From NCBI GenBank assembly GCA_910578175.1, contig CAJTPF010000005.1, positions 1-58,314 on the forward strand: a stretch of DNA of 58,314 bases, in the 5' to 3' direction. Positions within the stretch are counted from its first letter, which is position 1; the number at the start of each line of letters is the position of its first letter. The notes beneath the pieces are model-generated. The model was not told the origin of the DNA. It searched no databases and saw only the letters and a program-made list of their open reading frames with translations. Of the stretch, positions 17,677-26,376 are shown piece after piece. The translations under genes and the position numbers were made by a program. Origin of the DNA: an uncultured Lachnospiraceae bacterium. Lineage in GTDB: Bacteria > Bacillota > Clostridia > Lachnospirales > Lachnospiraceae.

Positions 17677-20531
17677 TCGTTCTGGATTGCGTACAGCAGG
17701 CATGCCTGTCTTCTCTGCATATTATCCGGGAATTTATGAATACTTTGGAAAAACAGGAGTTCAGACTGCTTGTCATCTATAATGAAATGCATACGCCCCT
17801 GCCGTATCTGGACGAAGCATTCAATGCAATGGTAGATCAGGCTGAGAGATACAGCATATTGTTTGAATGGGACGGAATGGAAGAAAACATGGTCAATGAT
17901 TATCATGTCACTTTTATTCCAAGCAGCCGTTTTTTTTCGGAGTATCTGCTGAAACTGAACAATTTGTTTCAAATGCTTGCAATCGAAGATGTTGAACACT
18001 ATATGCAGATCATTCATGAAAGAATTGTTCAGGAAAAATTAAATATAGATAAAACGGATAAGTTTAATTTTTATGCATTGCGGGCTTATAATTATATTAT
18101 CAGTGACAATATAAATTCGGCGTTGCTGATGTGCGAAAAAATGCTGCAGCTTTATGATCCTGAGAAAGATTTATATCAGGATTATGTATATAATTTTATT
18201 ACCGCGTTAAGTCAGATGACCAGAATACAATCCGATCTTGCGATCCGTTATTCTGAAAATTGTATCCTGACAGCAGGGCGAATGGGCGATCCGGATTTAC
18301 TGTTTCGTGCGAATGTGCTGTATACCAGTGCAAAATTTTGTGGCTGGAAAGATATTTTTTCTATTGATTTTACCAGGGTTACCATCGATGAAAATATTGT
18401 TTTGGAATTAAAAAATCATAAATATTACAATACGCTGGCGTATTATCTGGCCTGTGGCAGCGACAATGATTATGATACCATTCAGAGGGTGGTGGCAGGT
18501 GAACAGGAAGCGGATTGTCTGAATGCGGCCGTTCAGCTTGGAACGGAACTCGGGAACCATAATTTTCTGCTGGCGGCATATACAAAAAGTATTATTCTTT
18601 ATACGGAAAAGGGATTTCACAAATATGCAAATCTCTTTTATGAAAAAAAACTGCAGATCCTCCGTACCGAAAAAAATAATCAGAGAATGGCGAATCTGTT
18701 ACTGGGAATGGGGTATAACGAGATTGTCAGCGAACAGTATATCAAGGCCAATGAGTATTTTAACCAGGCGTTAGAAATACTGTATTCTGTTAAGAATGTG
18801 GAGGCAATGGCAGAAGGACTGTATAATATGGCGGTGAATGGAATCTGCTGCCGGGATTTTTCTTCTGCTGCCTGGTATCTTCAGAATATTTTTAAAATCA
18901 TCAACAATCTGGGCTATGAAACAATAAGAATCTGTAATACTTCAAAATTATACGGATTAATGGCTTTGGCCAATTACAAGATTGGAAATGAATACCGGTG
19001 TTATTTATGTCTGAGCAAGATTGAAATCTTACTGAGCCATCTGCTGACGGATGAGATAGAGAAGGACGATGAACCATGGCATGAAGATTTATTTTTGTTT
19101 TATTTTGTAAAGGGCATCATGCTGAGAGATAATGGGGAACTGGAGGAAGCGCTGGAATGTTTCCGGAAAGCGGAATATCATTATGACAGTTATCCCGGGG
19201 CTAAATTTTATACCACGGCAGAATATGTGACGGAGTATGTAGAGCTGTGCAGCAGGACCGGCGATGAGGAAAAAGCTGGTGCGTTGATAGAAGAAGCTTT
19301 ACAATATTGCAAAGAAAACGGATATTCCCATATGAGTAAGAATATTATGTATACCGTTGAAGGAAAAGCCCATAAACTGACTCCGATTGCAAATAATCTT
19401 ACCACCATCCGTTTGGATCAGATGATAGAATTATCTGTAAATGCAGGCAGGGAAAAGCAATTGACGGAAAGAAAAAAAGATATCCGGTTTTTATCTGCAT
19501 GGCAGGAAATGCTGAACCGGGATGAGCTGGATGAAGATCATCTGATCAATAATGCAATGGTGATGATTCAGAATAATTTTAATCTGGATGGAATCATCAT
19601 CATCAACCGGAATAACGGACGGATAGAACCCCTCTTTAAATCTTCAAAAACGGAAATCACTACGGAAAAAATGAATCAGGTTTTCGAATTTTTTGATTTA
19701 TTTAAACGGGAGTTTATCACCAGCAGAACAGACAGAACTTTTTTAGAGTACGGCAGAATAGTGTCCATATTTGGAATTAACCAGGTGGTTACGGTCGCAG
19801 GGATTCCGCTGGCAAATGAAACAGGTATCTGCAGCATATTGCTTGCATATGTAAATATGCATAATAATTTCCGGCGGCATATGAGTCTGTTAAATGAAGA
19901 AAATCTGGTTATAATGAAAACTGCTTTTGTTCAGTTGGGCAATGACCTGGAGAGAATCCGCAACCGAAAAAATATTGACAGGATTAATCAGAAGTTAAAT
20001 GAACTGGCTATTACAGATATGTTGACCGGTTTATATAACCGTCAGGGATTTTCCAAAAATATGGAGGAAGTTAATTCAGACAGTTCGGTTACGATTCTAT
20101 ATGCGGATCTGGATAATTTTAAATATTATAACGATACCTTCGGTCATGAAATCGGAGATATCATATTGGTTGAATTTGCGGAGATTTTCCGGCGGGTTTC
20201 GAAAAATCTGGGATATGCGGTCCGCTACGGCGGAGACGAATTTCTGGTGGTGCTGAAAAATGCGGATGTGAAAAAAGGAATTGAAGTGGCTGAAGAAATT
20301 TACAGGGAAATCAGAGACGGTTTTGTAGATGTGGTAAAAGCACATATCGGAAAAAATGTAGATATTCCAAAAGAAAAGAGGGTTTCCTGTTCCATCGGGA
20401 TCGCAGCTTCCAAAGGCTGCGATGAAGAAGCAATTTCAGAGACGCTGAAAAAGGCGGATGAAGCGCTGTATTATATAAAACGAAGCAAAAAAGGACGATA
20501 TATTGTCTGGGAGGACATCAATGCAGAATAA
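17670..20531 (+). CDS. STAND/TPR-containing diguanylate cyclase (GGDEF)
   Basis: 953 aa from ATG 17670. Residues 1-60 are the Walker-B half of a STAND-like domain. About 120-560 is helical TPR-type repeat, for example YIKANEYFNQALEIL, GELEEALECFRKAEYHY and KAGALIEEALQYCKENGYS. About 600-780 looks GAF-like. The GGDEF domain (about 805-950) has the intact signature RYGGDEF (GGDEF at 854-858) and ADLDNFKYYND. No RxxD product-inhibition site precedes it. It should synthesise c-di-GMP, opposing the EAL enzyme encoded next to it. No Shine-Dalgarno precedes the ATG, so it is made by translational coupling or, more likely, by -1 frameshift from the upstream piece. The 3' end overlaps the CapA-like gene. 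Confidence 0.88.
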   Translation: MLIVLDCVQQACLSSLHIIREFMNTLEKQEFRLLVIYNEMHTPLPYLDEAFNAMVDQAERYSILFEWDGMEENMVNDYHVTFIPSSRFFSEYLLKLNNLFQMLAIEDVEHYMQIIHERIVQEKLNIDKTDKFNFYALRAYNYIISDNINSALLMCEKMLQLYDPEKDLYQDYVYNFITALSQMTRIQSDLAIRYSENCILTAGRMGDPDLLFRANVLYTSAKFCGWKDIFSIDFTRVTIDENIVLELKNHKYYNTLAYYLACGSDNDYDTIQRVVAGEQEADCLNAAVQLGTELGNHNFLLAAYTKSIILYTEKGFHKYANLFYEKKLQILRTEKNNQRMANLLLGMGYNEIVSEQYIKANEYFNQALEILYSVKNVEAMAEGLYNMAVNGICCRDFSSAAWYLQNIFKIINNLGYETIRICNTSKLYGLMALANYKIGNEYRCYLCLSKIEILLSHLLTDEIEKDDEPWHEDLFLFYFVKGIMLRDNGELEEALECFRKAEYHYDSYPGAKFYTTAEYVTEYVELCSRTGDEEKAGALIEEALQYCKENGYSHMSKNIMYTVEGKAHKLTPIANNLTTIRLDQMIELSVNAGREKQLTERKKDIRFLSAWQEMLNRDELDEDHLINNAMVMIQNNFNLDGIIIINRNNGRIEPLFKSSKTEITTEKMNQVFEFFDLFKREFITSRTDRTFLEYGRIVSIFGINQVVTVAGIPLANETGICSILLAYVNMHNNFRRHMSLLNEENLVIMKTAFVQLGNDLERIRNRKNIDRINQKLNELAITDMLTGLYNRQGFSKNMEEVNSDSSVTILYADLDNFKYYNDTFGHEIGDIILVEFAEIFRRVSKNLGYAVRYGGDEFLVVLKNADVKKGIEVAEEIYREIRDGFVDVVKAHIGKNVDIPKEKRVSCSIGIAASKGCDEEAISETLKKADEALYYIKRSKKGRYIVWEDINAE

Positions 20532-21957
20532 AAGAATGATCAGTCTGTGTCTGGTTTTTCTCTGTATATTCTTTTGCGGATGTAATCGCAATGATGGTCA
20601 GTCAACCGGGGTGAATGCAGTACCAGAATCCCCGGTTGAGTCTGTATTCACGGAACGTACTGAAGAGAAAGAGGATACGGCATGGCAGGATACGATAAAG
20701 CACGAAGAGACATCAGATAACAGGGAAGAAAAAAAACGGAAGGCTGTTAACACGGTGGCGGAAAAACTGACGACAGTGAGAGATATGCTCCAGGCTGCCG
20801 GTTCGGAGAAATCCGTTTCGGATTTTTTAGAATGGTTTACGGAGGAATATGGAGAAGAAATATTATTTAAGATATCCGAATGTGCCGGACAGGGCAGCTA
20901 TTCGGATAAATTATTTTATACGCTGACCGGAAATTCCGTTTATGTCCTGACGGATTTATTTTTGGGAAATCAGCATCAGTCAGTTAAAAAGGATGCTGCA
21001 GACAGCGGATTTGTGAATTTAATGTTCGCCGGAGATTTATGTCTTGCAGAAGAGGGATTTGTACTGGACCATTTTGACGAGACCGGCGTGTTGTCGGACT
21101 ATATCAGCCCCATATTGCTGGAAAAAACTAATAAAGCGGATATTTTTCTGATTAACCACGAATATGCCTCCAGTACCCGGGGAGAGCCTTTAAACGGCAA
21201 ATATTATACGTTCCGGGCAAAACCGGAGCGGATATCCATATTAAAGGAGATGGGTACGGATCTCGTGTCTCTGGCCAATAACCATGTTTATGATTATGGA
21301 GCGGAGGCTTTTCTGGATACACTGGATATCTTAGAGGAAGCAGGAATCCCTTATACAGGCGGAGGAAGGAATTATAAAGAAGCTGCGGAACCGGTATTTT
21401 TTACGGTCAACGGCATGAAGATCGGATATGTGGCGGCCAGCAGAGCGGAAAAAATGCGTTTTACGCCGGAAGCGACAGATCATGATCCGGGCATTGTCCG
21501 AATGTATGATCTGACCAATATAAAAAATATAATTTCCGGGGCTTCCCTACAGTGTGACTATCTGATCGCATATCTGCACTGGGGAACCGAAGACAGTCAA
21601 TATTTCGAACAGTATCAGAGGGAAACGGCCCGGGAACTTTTTAGCTGCGGAGCCGATATAATCATCGGGGGACATCCCCATGTGCTTCAGGGAATGGAAT
21701 ATCTGGAGGAAAAGCCGGTGGTCTACAGTCTGGGAGATTTCTGGTTTAACGGGGAAACCAAGTATACCGGGTTGCTGAACCTGCAGGTCAGTATAGACGG
21801 ATTGATACAGATGCAGTTTATTCCCTGCATTCAGACCGGATACAAGACGCTGTATCTGGAGCAGGAGGAGGAACAGCGGAAATTATTCGATCACCTTGAG
21901 AACCTGTCGGAAAATATTACTATTGACAGGACTGGTATAATATCTAACAAAGAATAA
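20521..21957 (+). CDS. CapA-family (PgsA-like) lipoprotein
   Basis: 478 aa from ATG 20521, chosen because GGAGG is about seven bases upstream. It overlaps the diguanylate cyclase stop by 11 bases. The signal peptide ends in a lipobox (FFCGC), then there is a charged linker. The CapA domain (about 155-460) has MFAGDLCLAE, FLINHEYASST, LVSLANNHVYDYG, YLIAYLHWGTED and IIIGGHPHVLQG, then VVYSLGDFWFN. This metallophosphatase-like fold is known from poly-gamma-glutamate and capsule loci. The actual substrate is unknown. Operon linkage to c-di-GMP genes hints at a surface-polymer output. ilvB follows after 24 bases. Confidence 0.85.
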   Translation: MQNKRMISLCLVFLCIFFCGCNRNDGQSTGVNAVPESPVESVFTERTEEKEDTAWQDTIKHEETSDNREEKKRKAVNTVAEKLTTVRDMLQAAGSEKSVSDFLEWFTEEYGEEILFKISECAGQGSYSDKLFYTLTGNSVYVLTDLFLGNQHQSVKKDAADSGFVNLMFAGDLCLAEEGFVLDHFDETGVLSDYISPILLEKTNKADIFLINHEYASSTRGEPLNGKYYTFRAKPERISILKEMGTDLVSLANNHVYDYGAEAFLDTLDILEEAGIPYTGGGRNYKEAAEPVFFTVNGMKIGYVAASRAEKMRFTPEATDHDPGIVRMYDLTNIKNIISGASLQCDYLIAYLHWGTEDSQYFEQYQRETARELFSCGADIIIGGHPHVLQGMEYLEEKPVVYSLGDFWFNGETKYTGLLNLQVSIDGLIQMQFIPCIQTGYKTLYLEQEEEQRKLFDHLENLSENITIDRTGIISNKE

Positions 21958-21981
21958 AAAAGTGCAGAGAGGATAACAGAA

Positions 21982-23703
21982 ATGGAAATTAAAGGTTCGG
22001 AATTATTTGTAAAAGCCCTTATTGAAGAAGGGGTTGATACATTGTTTGCCTATCCCGGGGGACAGGCAACAGATTTATTTGATGCGTTGTATGGAAGAGA
22101 TGAAATAGACGTGATTCTGCCCAGACATGAACAGGCATTGATTCATGCAGCCGACGGATATGCCCGTTCTACCGGAAAAGTCGGCGTATGTCTGGTAACC
22201 AGCGGACCGGGTGCTACAAATCTTGTTACCGGGATCGCTACTGCCAATTATGACAGTGTACCACTGGTATGCTTTACCGGTCAGGTTCCGACCCATCTGA
22301 TCGGTAATGATGCATTTCAGGAAGTAGATATTGTAGGAATCACCAGAAGTATCTGTAAATATTCCGTTACGGTCAGAAGACGTGAAGATTTAGGCAGGAT
22401 TATCAAAGAAGCGTTTTTTATTGCTGCGAACGGGAAACCGGGGCCGGTAGTTGTCGATCTGCCAAAAGATATTCAGGTGACAATGGGCAGCGACGAATAT
22501 CCTGCAGAGGTTAACATCCGAAGCTACAAACCGAATACCAATGTTCATGTGGGACAGTTAAAGAAGGCTGTTGAGGTATTGAAACATGCAAAGAAACCTG
22601 TATTTTTAGCAGGCGGTGGTGTAAATATTTCACGGGCAAATAAGCTGATGTGTGAAGTAGCGGAAACTGCAAAAGTACCGGTCGTGACAACGATCATGGG
22701 AAAAGGCGCAATCCCGACCGATCATCCGTTATTTCTGGGTAACATCGGAATCCATGGAAGTTATGCCGCTAATACGGCAATCAGTGAGTGTGATGTATTA
22801 TTTTCGATCGGTACGAGATTTAATGACAGAATTACTGGTAAGATTGATGAATTTGCGAAAAATGCCACAATAGTACATATTGATATTGACCCGGCATCCA
22901 TTTCTAAAAATGTGGCCGTAGATATTCCAATCGTAGCAGATGCAAAAAAAGCGCTGACAAAGATGAAATCACTGATTTCACCGGTGGAAACGGAAGAATG
23001 GCTGACGAAACTTATGAAGTGGAAAGAGGAATATCCGATTCACATGAAATCGGAATCCGGCCGGATGACGCCGGAGAATATCCTCAATGTTATCAATGAG
23101 ATGTTTGACCGTTCAGTCATTGTAACGGATGTGGGACAGAATCAGTTGTGGACCACACAGTATATTGAACTGAAAAAGCACAGGCAGCTCTTGACGTCCG
23201 GCGGACTTGGCACCATGGGTTATGGATTTCCGGCAGCCATGGGAGCAAAACTGGGGAATCCGGATAAAGACGTCATCTGTATTTCCGGGGACGGAGGTAT
23301 GCAGATGAATATACAGGAACTGGCAACGGCAGTGGTGCTGGAACTTCCTTTGATCTTATGTGTGTTGAATAATACCTATCTGGGCAATGTCAGACAGTGG
23401 CAGGAGTTATTTTACGGCCGGCGCTATTCCAGTACCTGTCTGAAAGCCAGAAGAAGCTGCGGGAAGAATTGTTTTGATAAAAATAAGGAATGTCCGAAGT
23501 ATACCCCTGATTTTGTGAAACTGGCAGAAAGTTATGAGGCCCAGGGGATCCGTGTATTTTCCAAAGAAGAGATCATTCCGGCATTTGAGAAGGCAAGAAT
23601 GAAAAAAGACGGACCCACCGTCATTGAGTTTATCATAGAGGAAGAAGCAAATGTATTTCCGATGGTTCCTGTCGGAAAGCCGTTGAGTGAAATGATGTTT
23701 TAA
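21982..23703 (+). CDS. ilvB: Acetolactate synthase large subunit
   Basis: 573 aa, full length. The catalytic Glu 50 is in LPRHEQALIHAADGYA. SGPGATNLVTG and the ThDP/Mg motif GDGGMQMNIQEL...LNN are present. It joins two pyruvates (or pyruvate and 2-oxobutyrate) in the first step of branched-chain amino-acid synthesis. A cysteine-bearing insertion at about residues 486-504 (Cys 486, 493, 497, 504) replaces the short loop normally found after FYGRRYS. It is cotranscribed with ilvN 16 bases downstream. I saw no T-box or leader in front of it; the gap to the CapA-like gene is only 24 bases. Confidence 0.95.
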   Translation: MEIKGSELFVKALIEEGVDTLFAYPGGQATDLFDALYGRDEIDVILPRHEQALIHAADGYARSTGKVGVCLVTSGPGATNLVTGIATANYDSVPLVCFTGQVPTHLIGNDAFQEVDIVGITRSICKYSVTVRRREDLGRIIKEAFFIAANGKPGPVVVDLPKDIQVTMGSDEYPAEVNIRSYKPNTNVHVGQLKKAVEVLKHAKKPVFLAGGGVNISRANKLMCEVAETAKVPVVTTIMGKGAIPTDHPLFLGNIGIHGSYAANTAISECDVLFSIGTRFNDRITGKIDEFAKNATIVHIDIDPASISKNVAVDIPIVADAKKALTKMKSLISPVETEEWLTKLMKWKEEYPIHMKSESGRMTPENILNVINEMFDRSVIVTDVGQNQLWTTQYIELKKHRQLLTSGGLGTMGYGFPAAMGAKLGNPDKDVICISGDGGMQMNIQELATAVVLELPLILCVLNNTYLGNVRQWQELFYGRRYSSTCLKARRSCGKNCFDKNKECPKYTPDFVKLAESYEAQGIRVFSKEEIIPAFEKARMKKDGPTVIEFIIEEEANVFPMVPVGKPLSEMMF

Positions 23704-23719
23704 ATTTATCAGGAAAGGC

Positions 23720-24232
23720 ATGAGCAGAACGATGAAGAGAAGATGGATATCTATTTATGTAGAAAATGAAATAGGAATGCTGGCGAAAATTTCAGGATTA
23801 TTCTCCAGCAAATCCTATAATATTGATACGATTACAGTGGGTGAAACAGAGGATGCCACTATTTCCCGAATGACCATAGGCCTGACCATTGATGATATGA
23901 CCTTTGAACAGATCATCAAGCAGCTGAACCGCTGTGTGGGCGTTATTAAGGTAATCGATATTACGGATGCGAGAATTCATATGAAAGAATTACTGTTCCT
24001 GAAGATTCGGGGCTGTTCGGAGGAGGACAGGACAGAGATCTATAGAATCGCCCAGGCATTTGATTTAAAAGTGATCGACTATGATAAGAATACGGTGATT
24101 CTGGAATGTGTCAGAACGGAAGACCGGAATAACGACATTATCCGTCTGATGCGCAGTACCTTTGGCGGGAAGATTGAGATAGTAAGAGGCGGAAGCGTGG
24201 CGATCGAGGCAGTCAGTATCTGTGACCGGTAA
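23720..24232 (+). CDS. ilvN: Acetolactate synthase small (regulatory) subunit
   Basis: 170 aa. The N-terminal ACT domain (WISIYVENEIGMLAKISGLF, about residues 8-80) binds valine for feedback control. The C-terminal ALS_ss_C domain spans the rest (ELLFLKIRG..., then VRGGSVAIEAVS). It partners with IlvB immediately upstream. AGGAAAGG precedes ATG 23720; ATG 23732 is a possible alternative start. Confidence 0.95.
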   Translation: MSRTMKRRWISIYVENEIGMLAKISGLFSSKSYNIDTITVGETEDATISRMTIGLTIDDMTFEQIIKQLNRCVGVIKVIDITDARIHMKELLFLKIRGCSEEDRTEIYRIAQAFDLKVIDYDKNTVILECVRTEDRNNDIIRLMRSTFGGKIEIVRGGSVAIEAVSICDR

Positions 24233-24290
24233 CGGGGATGGCAGCTTGTGTCTAAATTGCACAATTTATTGAGATAAAATGTATATTTTA

Positions 24291-24336
24291 TTGACTAATT
24301 AGTGAAATCATTGTAAAATGATGCAAGGTTTCACTA
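24291..24336 (+). promoter_or_regulatory. Promoter with palindromic operator before the TrpX-type transporter
   Basis: TTGACT (24291-24296), 17 bases, TAAAAT (24314-24319). TAGTGAAA (24300-24307) and TTTCACTA (24329-24336) form an 8-bp inverted repeat over the -10 region. The palindromes ACTAATTAGT and ACTAGT overlap its two ends. The layout suits a repressor. The ACTAG-like cores recall TrpR operators, but this is speculative. Confidence 0.55.
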
Positions 24337-24412
24337 GTAAATGAATAAATCAAAAAGAAATGATTATGCATGTATTATGCGGTTCCATGGGAAAGTGGAG
24401 AATGGAGGAAAA

Positions 24413-25378
24413 ATGAAGTTAAAGAAATTTGCAGCTGCAGCGCTGAGCGCAGCCATGACATTGAGTTTATTGACCGGATGCGGATCTAAGGAGGCATCTT
24501 CCGAAGGCGGTGATTACAACATCGGAATCATACAGTTAACAGAGCATGTGGCTTTGGATGCCGCCAATAAAGGTTTTGTAGAAGGTTTGAAAGAAGAAGG
24601 TATCAATGCAAACATTGACCAGAAAAATGCACAGAGTGACCAGTCTGCACTGGATACCATCGCAACAAAATTTGTCAACGATAAAAAAGACCTGGTACTG
24701 GCAATAGCGACTCCTGCCGCCCAGGCAGTAGCTGGAAAGACAAAAGATATTCCGATCGTTATCACAGCCGTGACCGATGCGGAAGAGGCAGGACTGGTAA
24801 AGTCCAATGACAAGCCGGACACCAATGTTACCGGAACTTCCGATTTAAATCCGGTAAAGGAACAGATTGAATTACTGGTTAAGTTATTACCGGAAGCAAA
24901 GACAGTTGGTATCCTTTACTGTTCGGCAGAAGATAATTCTTTATTCCAGGCGGAGATCGCCAAAAAAGAAATCGAAGCCAAAGGTCTGAAACACAAGGTT
25001 TATACTGTGTCCAATTCCAATGAGATCCAGACGGTTGTGGAATCCATGGCAGGAGATGTAGACGTGATCTATGCGCCGACCGATAATATGATAGCTGCCG
25101 GAATGGCCACAGTATCCATGGTAGCTACCGATAATAAGATTCCGTGTATTGTGGGAGAAAGCGGTATGGTTGATAACGGCGGACTGGCTACTTATGGTAT
25201 TGATTATTATAATCTGGGAAAGATGACTGCCAAAATGGCGGCTAAGATCCTGAAAGGCGAAGCAAAACCGGAAGATATGCCGATTGAATATTTAGAGGCG
25301 TCAGAGTGTAAATTATCTGTCAATAAAGAAATAGCAGAAAAGTTAGAAATTGACCTGTCTGTACTGGATGAAAATTAA
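24413..25378 (+). CDS. ABC transporter substrate-binding lipoprotein (TrpX / COG2984 family)
   Basis: 321 aa. ATG 24413 is preferred over ATG 24341 because GGAGG lies just before it and it opens directly into a signal peptide with lipobox LTGC (Cys 23). The body is periplasmic-binding-like: YNIGIIQLTEHVALDAANKG, AIATPAAQAVAG, VGILYCSAEDNS and DVIYAPTDNMIA. The family (PF04392) is used by TrpXYZ tryptophan importers and relatives, so an aromatic amino acid is a likely but unproven ligand. First gene of a three-gene importer. Confidence 0.85.
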   Translation: MKLKKFAAAALSAAMTLSLLTGCGSKEASSEGGDYNIGIIQLTEHVALDAANKGFVEGLKEEGINANIDQKNAQSDQSALDTIATKFVNDKKDLVLAIATPAAQAVAGKTKDIPIVITAVTDAEEAGLVKSNDKPDTNVTGTSDLNPVKEQIELLVKLLPEAKTVGILYCSAEDNSLFQAEIAKKEIEAKGLKHKVYTVSNSNEIQTVVESMAGDVDVIYAPTDNMIAAGMATVSMVATDNKIPCIVGESGMVDNGGLATYGIDYYNLGKMTAKMAAKILKGEAKPEDMPIEYLEASECKLSVNKEIAEKLEIDLSVLDEN

Positions 25379-25410
25379 TTTGAACGAAGTGTTTCGGATC
25401 GGAGGAAAAA

Positions 25411-26376
25411 ATGAGCGGTATGCTTGGCACATTTGAGGGAGCCGTTGCCCAGGGTGTTCTCTGGGCAGTTATGGTTCTCGGTGTATATATTACATATAAG
25501 ATTTTAGATATTGCGGATCTGACCGTAGACGGCAGTTTCTCACTGGGAGGCTGTACCTGTGCGGCGCTGTTGTTTCAGGGCATAAATCCCATACTGGCAT
25601 TGTTTTTCGGTTTTCTGGCAGGTCTGGCGGCAGGAGCCGTTACCGGTATTCTTCACACGTTATTTGAGATACCGGCAATACTGGCGGGAATCCTGACTCA
25701 GATCAGTTTGTGGCCCATTAATTATAAGATCATGGATAAGGCCAATCAATCCATCTCACAGGATAAAAACAGGAATGAAATAAAAAATATATTTATGCGG
25801 TTTCAGGAACTTACAGGATTGGAACTGAAAGAGGCAACTCTTGTACTGGGACTGATCATTGCGATTGTGATCATTCTGATATTGTACTGGTTTTTTGGCA
25901 CGGAATTGGGTTCTTCCATTCGTGCCACAGGAAATAATCCGGATATGATCCGTGCATTAGGCGTAAACATTAAAATCACAAAACTGCTTACCCTTATGCT
26001 GAGCAATGGTCTTGTAGCATTATCCGGAGCTTTGGTGGCGCAGAATCATAAATACGGTGATATCAATATGGGTACCGGAGCCATCGTTATCGGTCTGGCA
26101 GCCATTGTGATCGGTGAAGTTTTGTTGGGATGGATTAAAAATTTTGGTGGCAAGCTATTTGCAACAGTTTTGGGTTCTTCTATATATTTTTTAATTCGAG
26201 CCATTGTTTTAGAATTAGACTTGGGTACTGTAGGAACAAACTGGATGAAATTGATATCTGCAGTCATTATTGCGGTAGCAATGGCAGTTCCGGTAATTTC
26301 TAAAAAGATTAAAACACGGCGGATGTATGCGGAATCCGTGGAGGAAGATATGGTAAAGGAGGAGATGAAATGTTAG
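25411..26376 (+). CDS. ABC transporter permease (TrpY / COG4120 family)
   Basis: 321 aa membrane protein with about eight hydrophobic segments and the BPD_transp_2 pattern ADLTVDGSFSLGGCTCAAL near the N-terminus, GSSIRATGNNPDMIRALGVN in the middle and AIVIGLAAIVIGEVLLG late. GGAGG precedes ATG 25411. The end overlaps the ATPase gene by seven bases. Confidence 0.88.
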   Translation: MSGMLGTFEGAVAQGVLWAVMVLGVYITYKILDIADLTVDGSFSLGGCTCAALLFQGINPILALFFGFLAGLAAGAVTGILHTLFEIPAILAGILTQISLWPINYKIMDKANQSISQDKNRNEIKNIFMRFQELTGLELKEATLVLGLIIAIVIILILYWFFGTELGSSIRATGNNPDMIRALGVNIKITKLLTLMLSNGLVALSGALVAQNHKYGDINMGTGAIVIGLAAIVIGEVLLGWIKNFGGKLFATVLGSSIYFLIRAIVLELDLGTVGTNWMKLISAVIIAVAMAVPVISKKIKTRRMYAESVEEDMVKEEMKC

